A stretch of DNA of 64,000 nt from Sulfuritalea sp. (GTDB lineage Bacteria > Pseudomonadota > Gammaproteobacteria > Burkholderiales > Rhodocyclaceae). This document shows, one piece after another, positions 54,682 through 63,147 of this stretch (position 1 is the first letter of the stretch; each line of letters begins with the position of its first letter). The notes beneath the pieces are model-generated. The model was not told the origin of the DNA, ran no database searches, and worked only from the letters and a program-made list of their open reading frames with translations. The DNA lies in assembly GCA_022842325.1 (NCBI GenBank), contig JALHPU010000011.1:52868-116867 (forward strand). The letters are read 5' to 3'. The translations under genes and the position numbers were made by a program.

Positions 54682-55326
54682 TCAGGGCAGGATCAAGCCG
54701 GTGCGAATGGCATATTTTGTCAGCTCGACCACATTGTGCAATTCGAGCTTGCGCATCAGGTTGCGGCGGTGCACATCGACGGTACTGGGAGAGATATGCA
54801 ACTCGCCGGCGATTTCCGGTGCGCTCCTGCCCTCGGCCAGCAAGGTGGCGATCTGCACTTCGCGCCGCGACAGCCGCGTTGCGTTGTCCCGGGTCGACAT
54901 CGAGCGCCGGTCACGCAGGCTGTCTGCCACCAGCGCGGCCACCTCGGAACAAAGATAGCTGTGCCCGGCCATGACGTTTCGAATGCCCTTTTTGAGGTCG
55001 GCGCCCGCCGCCGACTTGGCGATGTAGCCGCTGGCACCGGCATCAAGCATCTGCTGCACGATGCGGCGATCGAGATAGGTCGACAGCGCCAGCACCTTGA
55101 TCCCGGGATGTCTGGCAAGCAGGCGGCGCGTGGTTTCGATGCCCGACAGCCCGGGCAGGGCCACATCCATCACCACCACGTCTGGCGTCAGTTCATCCGC
55201 CATGCGCATCGCCGTGTCGCCATCGCCGACTTCTGCGACCACCTTCATCCCGCCATCCTGCTCGAGCACCACGCGTAGCGCCTCGCGCACCATGGTATGG
55301 TCATCCACAAGCATTACGCGGATCAT
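54682..55326 (-). CDS. NarL/FixJ-family response regulator
   Basis: The 214-residue regulator has a receiver domain with Asp8/Asp9 (VDDH), the phospho-acceptor Asp54 in VVVMDVALPGL, and Lys in YIAKSAAG. A GerE/LuxR helix-turn-helix follows in LSRREVQIATLLAEGRSAPEIAG with LHISPSTVDVHRRNLMRKL. It overlaps the end of the histidine kinase gene by 26 bases and should be phosphorylated by it. It is the most likely binder of the 24-bp inverted repeats nearby, by family (heptamer repeats) and by context. Confidence 0.93.
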   Translation of the reverse strand: MIRVMLVDDHTMVREALRVVLEQDGGMKVVAEVGDGDTAMRMADELTPDVVVMDVALPGLSGIETTRRLLARHPGIKVLALSTYLDRRIVQQMLDAGASGYIAKSAAGADLKKGIRNVMAGHSYLCSEVAALVADSLRDRRSMSTRDNATRLSRREVQIATLLAEGRSAPEIAGELHISPSTVDVHRRNLMRKLELHNVVELTKYAIRTGLILP

Positions 55327-57343
55327 CGCAGATTTCCCTTTCTATGGTGGAACAGGGCACCGACAGGGTGATCGTGGTGCCATTGCCGGGGCAGCTGTCG
55401 ATTTCAACTTCGCCGCCGAGGTTGCAGATGCGTTCATTGATCGAGCGCAAGCCGAAGCTGTGGTGTCCGGACCAAGGTTGCAGGTGCGGTTCGGCATCGA
55501 AACCACAACCGGCGTCGCTCACCACCAGCAGCATGCGATCACCGTCGCACAGGCAGGACAGGCTCGCCGCATCCGCCCGCGCATGCTTGGCGACATTGAT
55601 CAGCAGTTCGCGGACCGCACGATAGAGCACGGCCTGCACCTCGTCGAGCAGATGCTTGCGGCAACCGTCGTGATCCACATGCACCCTTAATCCATACACG
55701 CGTTCGATTTCTTCGCCCAGCCATTCCAGTGCCGGCACCAGGCCGAGGGTATGCAGGATGGGCGGGCTCAACTCCACGGTCACGTTGCGCACCGATTCCT
55801 CAGCCTGGCCAACCAGGGTTATCAGGGAAACGATCGAGGGTTCGCCCGGGCCGGCGTCGATCGAGCTCAGCTTGATCTTGATCACCGCCAGCAATTGCCC
55901 CAGATTGTCGTGCAGGTCCTGCGCCAGTTTGCGTCGCTCGCGCTCTTCCGCGATCGTCAGCTGCGCCGCCAGCCGGCGCAGCTGCTGGGTGCGCTCGGCC
56001 ACCTTCTGCTCAAGGCCATTGGCCATGTCGCGCAACGCCTGCTCGGCCTGCTTGCGTGCCGAGATGTCGACCGTGATACCGCGCAGCCAGCGCGGTACCC
56101 CCTCCTCCTGCACTACCGTAACGACGTCGTGCAGCCAGACCGTACGGCCATCCCGAGCGATACAGCGGTACTCGAATTCAAAGGGCTCGCCGCGTTCGAT
56201 CGCGGATGTGCAATAGGGAACCGCCCAATCGCGGTCGTCCGGATGCAGGTGTTCCGCCCAGAATCCCGGCTGCAGCCAGTCTTTCACCGGATAGCCGAGC
56301 AGGCGTTCGGCCTGCCGGCTCATGAAGGTATTCGTCAGGCTACGGGCGTCGGCTTCCCAGACCATGCCGTCAATCGTATTGACGATGTCGCGGAAACGCA
56401 GCTCTGAAATCCTGAGGTCGGCTTCCGCCTTTCTTCGCGCGGTAACGTCGCTTACCGTGCCGATGACACCGATGATCTCGCCCCTCGCGTTGCGCAGCGG
56501 CGAATTTCGGTCCAGCGCCCAGCCGGACTGACCCGTCTGCGCGACCGTGAAAGGAAACTCGACGCCGGTGGTCGTCCCGCCGGCGAGGGTCTGCTCGATG
56601 TTGGCGATGACGCCGCTGTCCTTGAGGAAGGGGAAGACCTCCAGCGGATGGCGACCGAGCACGTCGGCAGAGCGCATTCCGGTGAACCTTTCCATGTGTT
56701 CGTTCCATATCCGGTAGCGCAGGTCAGAGCCGTAAACGACCACGCCCTCCTGCGCACTGGCGATGACCTGCTCGCTGAACTGGCTTGATTCGCGCAGCAT
56801 TTCCAGGGCATGCCTGCGCTCGGTGATGTCCACCACCACGGCGCGACACTCCTGCAGGTTTGGGGAGAGCACGGCATTGAGCTGCACGGGCCGTGGCAAG
56901 CCGTCATTGACGGCCAATTCCAGCTCCAGTTCGCCGATTTGCCTCACCCCGCCAGCAAACAGGCCCTGCAGGAAAACATTGAACGCCTGCAACTGGGCCG
57001 GGACGACAAAAGAAGAAAAGTGCCTGTCGATGACGCGATTGCGCTCCAGACCGAGCAGCCGCGCACCGGTGAGATTGACTCGCGCAATCCCGCCATCGGG
57101 GGTCAGGGTGAAGAAGCCGACCGGCGAAAAGTCATAGAAATCGGAGTAGCGTTCAAGCGCGTCCTCCGCCTCGGCCTGCGCCAGCTTCAATTCCTCGTTC
57201 TGCAACTCCAGTTCGATCTGGTGCACCTGAAGTTCGTGCAGCAGCTGGTCCTTCGACCTCGCCGGCACCGTGCCCTCCTGCCCGCGCTGGGTGGCAAGCC
57301 GGGCCTCGGCCTCGGCCCGCAACAGTGGCCTGGGCTTGCCCAT
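55301..57343 (-). CDS. Cytoplasmic PAS histidine kinase (HisKA_3 type)
   Basis: The 680-residue kinase has no transmembrane segment. After an N-terminal coiled segment (LLHELQVHQIELELQNEELKL), three PAS domains begin at about residues 68, 190 and 315. A HisKA_3 dimerisation domain follows with LAQDLHDNLGQLLAVIKIKL (phospho-His about 474), then a HATPase domain with AVRELLINVAKHARAD and GLRSINERI. This NarX/DegS-like layout pairs with NarL-type regulators. Signals are presumably cytoplasmic, such as redox or oxygen through a PAS cofactor, but no cofactor site is identifiable. Confidence 0.92.
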   Translation of the reverse strand: MGKPRPLLRAEAEARLATQRGQEGTVPARSKDQLLHELQVHQIELELQNEELKLAQAEAEDALERYSDFYDFSPVGFFTLTPDGGIARVNLTGARLLGLERNRVIDRHFSSFVVPAQLQAFNVFLQGLFAGGVRQIGELELELAVNDGLPRPVQLNAVLSPNLQECRAVVVDITERRHALEMLRESSQFSEQVIASAQEGVVVYGSDLRYRIWNEHMERFTGMRSADVLGRHPLEVFPFLKDSGVIANIEQTLAGGTTTGVEFPFTVAQTGQSGWALDRNSPLRNARGEIIGVIGTVSDVTARRKAEADLRISELRFRDIVNTIDGMVWEADARSLTNTFMSRQAERLLGYPVKDWLQPGFWAEHLHPDDRDWAVPYCTSAIERGEPFEFEYRCIARDGRTVWLHDVVTVVQEEGVPRWLRGITVDISARKQAEQALRDMANGLEQKVAERTQQLRRLAAQLTIAEERERRKLAQDLHDNLGQLLAVIKIKLSSIDAGPGEPSIVSLITLVGQAEESVRNVTVELSPPILHTLGLVPALEWLGEEIERVYGLRVHVDHDGCRKHLLDEVQAVLYRAVRELLINVAKHARADAASLSCLCDGDRMLLVVSDAGCGFDAEPHLQPWSGHHSFGLRSINERICNLGGEVEIDSCPGNGTTITLSVPCSTIEREICDDPRNACG

Positions 57344-57719
57344 CAGCCTCTGGCCCGCGGCGCGGACACGCGCCGCGCCCGCTGCCCGAAGGCACCCGGC
57401 GCCGGAAGGTTTCGCCCTGTGTTCCCGATCGCCACGTGCTTCCCCCTGGTTCCTTTTTGATCGTCACCTCGCCGACCTGTCGCGAGCCGATGACCCATTC
57501 ACTATATACCCGCCGGGAACTGCGACCTCAGCGACATCCAATCCCGTGCGGCGAGGGCAGTATGCATGAACAGCGCCGGCAGGGAACATACCCGAAACCC
57601 CTTAACCGCGGAATACCGCCCGCTCGGTATTTACAGTCCCCGAGCAGTACCTAGACTTGATTGATCGGCAGGAAGAATTCGCGGATCTGGCAGACAGGCC
57701 AAAAGTAGAGGAATCCATC
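57344..57719. other. Divergent intergenic region between kinase and BCAM0308-like gene
   Basis: This 376-bp stretch has no coding gene I trust. It holds the start-side region of the minus-strand kinase gene and, toward the right, the inverted-repeat site and -10 element for the plus-strand BCAM0308-like gene. A half-site-like TATACCCGCCGG lies near 57505. No transposon or RNA gene was seen. Confidence 0.6.
57610..57657 (+). promoter_or_regulatory. Inverted-repeat site B with -10 element
   Basis: GGAATAC-N10-GTATTTA (57610-57633) copies site A, with one arm diverged at the last two positions. As at site A, exactly 18 bases separate it from a -10, TAGACT (57652-57657). The predicted start, about 57664, gives a 56-base leader to the BCAM0308-like gene at 57720. 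Confidence 0.75.
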
Positions 57720-58220
57720 ATGAGCAGCAAATCCATGCCCCCCGGCTTTAATTCGGTCCGTCGCGACCGCCTCCTCCAGGAGCCCACGCAGGATACCTAC
57801 CGGACCAAGGGCAAACTCCCCCAACCCGCCACCTGCCCGCAGTGCGGTTCGGTATTCAGCGATGGCCGCTGGCATGCCGGTGCCGCCCCGAAAGAGGCGC
57901 ATCGGCATACCTGTCCGGCGTGCCACCGCATCAACGATGACTATCCGGCGGGATTCGTCAGCCTCGGGGGTGCGTTTTTTGCAGCACATCGTGACGAAAT
58001 CATCAGCCTGGTGCGCAACGAAGAGCGGAGTCAGCATGCGGAGCATCCGCTCAAGCGCATCATGGCGATAATCGACCAGAATGGCACGGTCCTGGTCACG
58101 ACGACCGACGTGCATCTGGCCCGCAGTATCGGCGATGCCGTGCATCACGCCTACCAGGGCGAACTCGAGTTTCACTACAAGCCCGACGAGCACCTGCTGC
58201 GGGTACATTGGGAGCGCTGA
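57720..58220 (+). CDS. BCAM0308 family zinc-ribbon-like protein
   Basis: The 166-residue protein starts at ATG 57720 (AGAGGAA upstream). It has the family's CPQCGSVFSDGRWHAG and HTCPACHRINDDYPAGF, giving two CxxC pairs that may bind zinc. The C-terminal half, LKRIMAIIDQNGTVLVTTTDVHLARSIGDAVH, resembles the NMD3-like or small RNA-related fold of this group. The name comes from the Burkholderia cenocepacia low-oxygen-activated locus. The role is unknown, but co-regulation with stress proteins is known there. It is preceded by site B and followed by the small membrane protein gene. Confidence 0.85.
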   Translation: MSSKSMPPGFNSVRRDRLLQEPTQDTYRTKGKLPQPATCPQCGSVFSDGRWHAGAAPKEAHRHTCPACHRINDDYPAGFVSLGGAFFAAHRDEIISLVRNEERSQHAEHPLKRIMAIIDQNGTVLVTTTDVHLARSIGDAVHHAYQGELEFHYKPDEHLLRVHWER

Positions 58221-58312
58221 GAGTGGAAAAGACGGCCTGTAGCGTCACGGACGAAGCGATCGGTCCCGACCCGCACCACCCGGCCGAACACCGGCGCTGA
58301 GGAAGGCCCGCC

Positions 58313-58492
58313 ATGATCCGCACCTTGCTGAATAAAACGTCTCTGCGGCGATCGCTGGCTGTGCTGCTGATCCTGCTGGGTGGCGTGCTGCTGTTTCTTG
58401 CGCCGGAGACCCGGGCCGGCCTCGGCTTGCTGGCGCTCGGCATCGTGCTCGAAATCGCCGGCATCGCGCTGCGCCATCGCGATTCCACGTGA
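58313..58492 (+). CDS. 59-residue membrane protein
   Basis: ATG 58313 has AGGAAGG 6-8 bases upstream and the frame ends at 58492. The protein is 59 residues: a basic N-terminus (MIRTLLNKTSLRRSL), then two hydrophobic helices, AVLLILLGGVLLFLAPE and AGLGLLALGIVLEIAGIAL, with RHRDST at the end. It should insert in the inner membrane. It lies between the BCAM0308-like and Mut7-C genes on the same strand. Function unknown. Confidence 0.7.
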   Translation: MIRTLLNKTSLRRSLAVLLILLGGVLLFLAPETRAGLGLLALGIVLEIAGIALRHRDST

Positions 58493-58570
58493 ACCGCGTC
58501 GCGCGTTGAAGGCCGCCGCTGGCCCGAGGCAATCGGCGGCGAGGGCATGAAAGGCCGCGGGTGAAAGCGG

Positions 58571-59302
58571 ATGGCGACCGCGACGTTTCGCTTTTACGAG
58601 GAACTCAACGACTTTCTGCCGCGCGAAAGACGCAGGCAGGAGTTCACGGTGCCGTGTGCCGCCGCCGCAACCACCAAGCACATGATCGAAGCCCTCGGCG
58701 TGCCCCATACCGAAATCGAACTGATCCTGGTGAACGGCGAATCGGTCGGCTTCGATCACCAGTTGCAGGACGGCGATCGCGTCGCGGTGTACCCGAAATT
58801 CGAAGCGTTCGACGTGATGCCCCTGCTCCGCGTTCGCCGCGAGCCGCTGCGACGTCCGCAATTTGTCGCCGACGCGCACCTTGGAGGTTTGGCCCGCCTG
58901 TTGCGCATGGCCGGCTTCGACACCCTGTTCGACAATCGCTACCGGGACCGCGAAATCGCCGATATCGCGCTGAGGCAAGGCCGCATCGTGCTGACGCGCG
59001 ACCGTGAGCTGCTCAAACTGCGCAGCATCACCCACGGTTGCTACGTGCGCGCCCTGCAGCCGGCGCAGCAACTGCGGGAAATCATGGAACGCCTCGATCT
59101 GGCGCGCAACATCCGGCCCTTCAGCCTCTGCCTGGTGTGCAATGCGCCGCTACGGACCATCGACAAGGCGCGGGTGCTTGAACGCCTGCCGCCGTCGGTA
59201 CGCGACAGCCACGACCGCTTCACCACCTGCGATGTCTGTCATCGCGTGTTCTGGCAAGGCTCGCACTGGCGACGGATGCAGGCCCTGCTGGATCAACCGT
59301 GA
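58571..59302 (+). CDS. Mut7-C RNase-like protein with N-terminal ubiquitin-like domain
   Basis: The 243-residue protein pairs an N-terminal beta-grasp domain (ATFRFYEELNDFLPRERR to about residue 85, with LQDGDRVAVYP) with a C-terminal Mut7-C domain. The latter shows FVADAHLGGLARLLRMAGFDT, ILTRDRELL and PFSLCLVCNAPL with the later CDVCHRVFWQGSHW, whose cysteines form a zinc ribbon. Mut7-C is a PIN-type RNase fold, and Asp residues in ADAHLGGL and TRDREL fit its active site. A role in RNA processing under stress is likely but not proven. It follows the two preceding genes on the same strand. Confidence 0.85.
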   Translation: MATATFRFYEELNDFLPRERRRQEFTVPCAAAATTKHMIEALGVPHTEIELILVNGESVGFDHQLQDGDRVAVYPKFEAFDVMPLLRVRREPLRRPQFVADAHLGGLARLLRMAGFDTLFDNRYRDREIADIALRQGRIVLTRDRELLKLRSITHGCYVRALQPAQQLREIMERLDLARNIRPFSLCLVCNAPLRTIDKARVLERLPPSVRDSHDRFTTCDVCHRVFWQGSHWRRMQALLDQP

Positions 59303-59303
59303 G

Positions 59304-59582
59304 TCAATGATCTTCGAGGTGGGGAACCGATTCCTCGGCGGGTTGGCCGGTCTCGGGATCAATCCAGTCGGCGATGCCGATCTCGCTCTCGGCTTCCTCC
59401 AGGGATTCGCCGGCCTCGAGGTTCGCCCCGCCGTTTTCCATGCCGCTGACCGCGTCGATCAGCGTCGCGAAGGGTCCGAACTCTTCGCCGCTTGCCTTCT
59501 GCTGCCAGTAGAAACCGTCCGGGCGCTCAATGACGCGGGTCTTGTTGTAGTCGGGCCGGGTTTCGGGAATTGTGATCGTCAT
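59304..59582 (-). CDS. Small acidic protein of unknown function
   Basis: This 92-residue protein begins at ATG 59582 with AAGGAGC upstream. It contains PDYNKTRVIERPDGFYWQQ and FATLIDAVSGMENGG, then a strongly acidic tail (SLEEAESEIGIADWIDPETG). It resembles short betaproteobacterial hypothetical proteins with a WQQ-type motif. Its stop abuts the stop of the convergent Mut7-C gene. Confidence 0.75.
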   Translation of the reverse strand: MTITIPETRPDYNKTRVIERPDGFYWQQKASGEEFGPFATLIDAVSGMENGGANLEAGESLEEAESEIGIADWIDPETGQPAEESVPHLEDH

Positions 59583-59711
59583 GCTGCTGCTCCTTATCCA
59601 TCCGCGCGCAAATCGATTGCCATCTGCGTTTGGGATTCGCTCGCGAGCGCACCGTTGCACAGGCAGGTCGATTGAAGAATACACCCGCCGCGCACATGCT
59701 GCCGCCTGGGT

Positions 59712-61154
59712 TTATCCCTTGACGCAGATCAGCGGCGACAGGCGCGCCACCTTGCCGGCCAACCCTGCGTGGTCGGCGGCATCGACCACGGCCGTCACGT
59801 CCTTGTAGGCCAGCGGCGCTTCCTCGGCGACACCGCGCGAACTCGAACTGCGGATCAGGATGCCGCGTGCCGCCAGTTCGTCGACCACCGCCCGACCGTG
59901 CCAGCGGCGCGCCGCCTCGTGGCGGCTCATCGCCCGGCCTGCGCCATGGCAGGCTGAGCCGAAGGCGCGCTCCGCCGGATTTGTTCCTGCCGCTGCGGCG
60001 CCTGCCAGCACATAGGAAGAAGTACCCATGCTGCCGCCGATCAGCACCGGCTGCCCGGCTTGCGCATAGTCGCGTGGCAGCTCTACGTGCCCCGGCCCGA
60101 AGGCCCGCGTCGCCCCCTTGCGATGCACGAACAGGCGGCGCTTGCGTCCGTCGACGACATGCATCTCTTCTTTGCAGGTGTTGTGCGAGACGTCGTAGAG
60201 CAGCGGCAGCTGGACGCCGGGAAACACCTCGGCGAAGGCCTGCCGGGCGAGGTGGGTGAGTATCTGGCGATTGGCCAGCGCGCAGTTGATGGCCGCGCGC
60301 ATGGCACCGAGGTAGCGCTGACCGAGTGCGGACTTCAGCGGCGCGCAGGCCAGTTCGCGATCCGGCAGGGCGATGCCTGCCGCCGGCCCGGCCAGCACCA
60401 TCTCGCGCAGGAAATCCGTGCCGATCTGGTGCCCGAGGCCACGCGAGCCGCAATGCAGGCTCACCAGGATGTCGCCGGTGGCCAGGCCGTAGGCGCGCGC
60501 GGCGTGCTCGTCGAAGATTTCGCTGACGACCTGCACCTCGAGGTAATGGTTGCCCGAACCCAGCGTGCCCATCTCGTCGCGCTGGCGCTTCTTCGCCTGA
60601 TCGGAAACCGCTGCGGGGTCGGCGCCGGCGACACAGCCGAATTCCTCGATGCGCGTGAGGTCGACCTCGGAGCCGTAGCCCTCGCCAACGGCCCAGCGCG
60701 CGCCACCCTTGAGCATCGCCGCCATCCCTGCCGCATCGAGGCGAATACCGCCGGTGCTGCCGATGCCGGCGGGGATGCGCGCAAACAGCCGGTCGGCCAG
60801 GCGCGCCTGGTGCGCTTCGACATCAGCGAGCTTCAGGCCAGTGTGCAGGCTACGCACGCCGCAGGAAATGTCGAAGCCGACACCTCCGGCCGAGACCACC
60901 CCGCCTTCCTCTGCATCGAAGGCGGCGACGCCGCCGATCGGAAAGCCATAACCCCAGTGGGCATCCGGCATGGCGTAGGAGGCAGCAACGATGCCCGGCA
61001 GGCCGGCGACATTTGTGACCTGTTCGCGCACCTTCTCGTCCATCGCGGCGACCAGTTCGCGCGAGCCGAAGATCACGCCCGGCACGCGCATGGCGCCGGC
61101 CATGGGCAGTTCCCATTCCATTTCCGCGCGCTGCCGGAGATTCTTCAGTTCCAT
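59712..61154 (-). CDS. rtcB: RNA ligase RtcB
   Basis: The 480-residue enzyme joins 2',3'-cyclic phosphate or 3'-phosphate RNA ends to 5'-OH ends with GTP and Mn. Signatures are SYAMPDAHWGYGFPIGGV, GGVGFDISCGVRSL (with metal-binding Asp and Cys), LGSGNHYLEVQ, SLHCGSRGLGHQIG, YDVSHNTCKEE, the guanylylated His in GSACHGAGRAMSR and KDVTAVVDAADHAG. Start ATG 61154 lies 7 bases after the archease stop, with GAGGG upstream; the longer frame is not needed. Archease follows the usual partner arrangement. Confidence 0.96.
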   Translation of the reverse strand: MELKNLRQRAEMEWELPMAGAMRVPGVIFGSRELVAAMDEKVREQVTNVAGLPGIVAASYAMPDAHWGYGFPIGGVAAFDAEEGGVVSAGGVGFDISCGVRSLHTGLKLADVEAHQARLADRLFARIPAGIGSTGGIRLDAAGMAAMLKGGARWAVGEGYGSEVDLTRIEEFGCVAGADPAAVSDQAKKRQRDEMGTLGSGNHYLEVQVVSEIFDEHAARAYGLATGDILVSLHCGSRGLGHQIGTDFLREMVLAGPAAGIALPDRELACAPLKSALGQRYLGAMRAAINCALANRQILTHLARQAFAEVFPGVQLPLLYDVSHNTCKEEMHVVDGRKRRLFVHRKGATRAFGPGHVELPRDYAQAGQPVLIGGSMGTSSYVLAGAAAAGTNPAERAFGSACHGAGRAMSRHEAARRWHGRAVVDELAARGILIRSSSSRGVAEEAPLAYKDVTAVVDAADHAGLAGKVARLSPLICVKG

Positions 61155-61161
61155 GCTGCCC

Positions 61162-61575
61162 TCACACATCCACGACGCACTGCGCCAGCCAGCGTCCGTC
61201 AGCCTCGCGCCGCACCACCAGTTCGCAGAAGGAAGCGCCCTTGACCTCGGCCGCGGGCTGGTGTTTCGCCACATCCACCGCCTCGCCCCAGGCCGTAGCC
61301 CGCAACTGGTGGCCATCAATGTTTACCTCGAAGCGGGAGAACAGCATGCGGCGCGTCGCCATTTCATAGACCAGCGCATTGAGCCAATCCACCAGCAGCA
61401 ACTCGGCGTCGGGCGCGGCGCATTCGATCGTCACCGTGGCGCCGGCGCCGACTCTTGCAGGATCGCAGATCGCCGCCGTCATCGCCGTGGCTGCACCGGC
61501 GAAGGCTTCGGCCAGGGTCGCGCCACTGCCGCGCACGCCGACGTCAGCCTCGTGAGGAAAGGTTTCCCAGCTCAT
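61162..61575 (-). CDS. Archease
   Basis: The 137-residue protein is the RtcB activator, helping guanylylation and turnover. Family features are the N-terminal FPHEADVGVRGSG, with acidic metal-binding residues, LLLVDWLNALVYEMATRR, and ATAWGEAVD and VKGASFCELVVRR. I use ATG 61575; the longer frame adds unrelated residues. Ribosome site weak. It immediately precedes rtcB, so the pair forms an RNA-repair unit. Confidence 0.93.
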   Translation of the reverse strand: MSWETFPHEADVGVRGSGATLAEAFAGAATAMTAAICDPARVGAGATVTIECAAPDAELLLVDWLNALVYEMATRRMLFSRFEVNIDGHQLRATAWGEAVDVAKHQPAAEVKGASFCELVVRREADGRWLAQCVVDV

Positions 61576-61671
61576 CGTCGCGCTTGTGCCGGCCGCTGGA
61601 ACGGGGAAACGCTGCTCGCCCCCCAGTCCTAGCAACGCCCGCCACCGATACTGCCGGTGGCAGACGGCAGT

Positions 61672-62118
61672 TCAGGACACAGCGATCTGGGTCGTAGCCG
61701 ATCCCTTTCTCTTCGGCAGCACGGCTTCCAGCACGCCATCCGCATACTTGGCGGATGCGCCTGTCTGATCGACTTCATTGTCGAGCGTGAAGCTGCGCGA
61801 CACCTGGCCGTAATAGCGCTCGCTGTGAACAAGCTTCTTGCCCTTTTTCTCCTCGGTTTCCTGTTTCACTTCCGCGCTGATCGACACCAACTTGCCATCC
61901 ACCGAGATATGAATGTCCTCTTTCCTGACGCCGGGGATTTCGGCCTTGATGGTATAGGCCTTATCATCCTCGGTCACGTCGAGCTTCATCTGCGGCGACG
62001 CGGGCATACCCTGGAATACCGGCCGCATGACGAAGCCCTTGAACAGGTTGTCGAGGTCACTGAACGGATCGAGGCGCGTCAGCTCGTTGAACGGATCGAA
62101 ACGCGTGATGTTGGCCAT
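61672..62118 (-). CDS. Small heat-shock protein Hsp20
   Basis: This 148-residue alpha-crystallin-domain chaperone begins at ATG 62118 with GAAGGAGA upstream. It has the N-terminal region RFDPFNELTRLDPFSDL, then the alpha-crystallin domain KLDVTEDDKAYTIKAEIPG, EDIHISVDGKLVSISAEVKQE and YYGQVSRSFTLDNEVD, and the C-terminal KYADGVLEAVLPK. It prevents aggregation of unfolding proteins. It is probably co-transcribed with the PAS and DUF2934 genes upstream. Confidence 0.94.
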   Translation of the reverse strand: MANITRFDPFNELTRLDPFSDLDNLFKGFVMRPVFQGMPASPQMKLDVTEDDKAYTIKAEIPGVRKEDIHISVDGKLVSISAEVKQETEEKKGKKLVHSERYYGQVSRSFTLDNEVDQTGASAKYADGVLEAVLPKRKGSATTQIAVS

Positions 62119-62173
62119 GAAGACTTCTCCTTCAATTGGGCGAATCGGGAAATCGGCGGCGCAATGCGAGCGT

Positions 62174-62410
62174 TCATTGCCGATCATTCAACAGATGCTC
62201 GACGTCGGCCTCGGCCTCGAGCCAGTCGGACATCTCATTGCCTGGCTCGAAACCCCGTTGTTCGGCGCGGAAATAGGCCGCCTCTGCAATCATCTGCTCG
62301 CGCGGAGAGTCGAATTCTGCGGATGACGAATCCGGACTTGACGTGGCGCGGCCGCGGCGGACGGCTGGCTTGCTGCGGATCTGCTGCAATGACCTGTTGT
62401 CGGTTTTCAT
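62174..62410 (-). CDS. DUF2934 domain protein
   Basis: The 78-residue protein contains REQMIAEAAYFRAEQRGFEPG with EMSDWLEAEADVEHLL, the DUF2934 core. The first 35 residues are basic and disordered. I use ATG 62410 (GAGGAGAAG upstream). An in-frame ATG at 62503, overlapping the PAS gene stop in ATGA, would add 31 residues. It is a frequent neighbour of Hsp20 and stress genes. Function unknown. Confidence 0.8.
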   Translation of the reverse strand: MKTDNRSLQQIRSKPAVRRGRATSSPDSSSAEFDSPREQMIAEAAYFRAEQRGFEPGNEMSDWLEAEADVEHLLNDRQ

Positions 62411-62499
62411 ATTCTTCTCCTCGTTTGACTTTGCACGACCGAAAATTCGGGCTGGCAAGCAATAGCAAAAATCGCCTTCGTAGCTGGGGAAGCCCTCGC

Positions 62500-62898
62500 T
62501 CATGACCCCTCCATGCTCCGCCCACAACGAAGGTGGAGCAGAAAAAGCCGTTGCCCCTCCGTGACTATCGGCGACAGGCTGAGTTCGACCATGAACTTCT
62601 CGCCGACAACATCCCGCGCCTCGAACTTGCGCCATGCGCCTTCGGCGCAAAGGTAGTCGAGATACCTCGAGTTGTAGCTCGGCGAAGTGCCGCCCAGGCA
62701 AAGCCCACCGATGAAGTCGGCAATACCCCTGCCGATCAGGCGCGGCTGCCTGTCGGCAAGTATCCTTTCTACCGGCTCGCCGCAACTGACTATCCTGCCC
62801 ATGCGGTCCAGGATCAAGACTCCCGTCAGGCCATTGCTCCGGCTCGCCGTGCCGAGTTGAAAGCCTGCTTCAACCGTTGCTGAACTCTGTCCGATCAT
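62500..62898 (-). CDS. Small PAS-domain protein
   Basis: The 132-residue protein consists of one PAS-like domain: TGVLILDRMGRIVSCGEPVERIL, RGIADFIGGL, and the strand-rich WRKFEARDVVGEKFMVELSLSP. I choose ATG 62898 since GGAG lies 6 bases upstream and an earlier start at 62952 coincides with the predicted transcript start. No output domain is attached, so it may dock on another protein. It is preceded by site C and leads into the DUF2934-Hsp20 genes. Confidence 0.7.
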   Translation of the reverse strand: MIGQSSATVEAGFQLGTASRSNGLTGVLILDRMGRIVSCGEPVERILADRQPRLIGRGIADFIGGLCLGGTSPSYNSRYLDYLCAEGAWRKFEARDVVGEKFMVELSLSPIVTEGQRLFLLHLRCGRSMEGS

Positions 62899-62983
62899 GT
62901 CCATCTCCCCCCAGCGCCCTGACCGCCCGCTTGCCTGACTCAAATTTTCCATTGGGCCAGCGTACTCAGCGCCGCAGTCATTG

Positions 62984-63007
62984 GGAATACCGCAGTGGCT
63001 GTATTCT
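62984..63007 (-). promoter_or_regulatory. Inverted-repeat site C
   Basis: GGAATAC-N10-GTATTCT matches sites A and B in arms and 10-base spacing. The left flank GGAATACCGC is shared by B and C. On the minus strand 19 bases lead to a weak -10, TACGCT (62964-62959), with a start near 62952, upstream of the PAS-DUF2934-Hsp20 run. The weaker -10 makes this copy less certain as a promoter. Confidence 0.6.
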
Positions 63008-63095
63008 CGCTACTGGAAAACCATTAAGGAATGGAGGATCGCGACGTACAGGCGATCGGCGCCCGTCCGCCGTATCGCCAGCGCCGACTCCTGGC

Positions 63096-63128
63096 AAAAA
63101 AAAGCCCCGACCGCAACGGAGGGGGCTT
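63096..63128 (-). terminator. Terminator for the small exported-protein genes
   Basis: On the minus strand AAGCCCC pairs with GGGGCTT around a loop containing CCG-TTG-CGG, and a run of T residues follows (63103-63096). It lies 20 bases after the stop of the 107-residue gene. Confidence 0.8.
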
Positions 63129-63147
63129 GCTGGCGGCTGGCGGCGGC

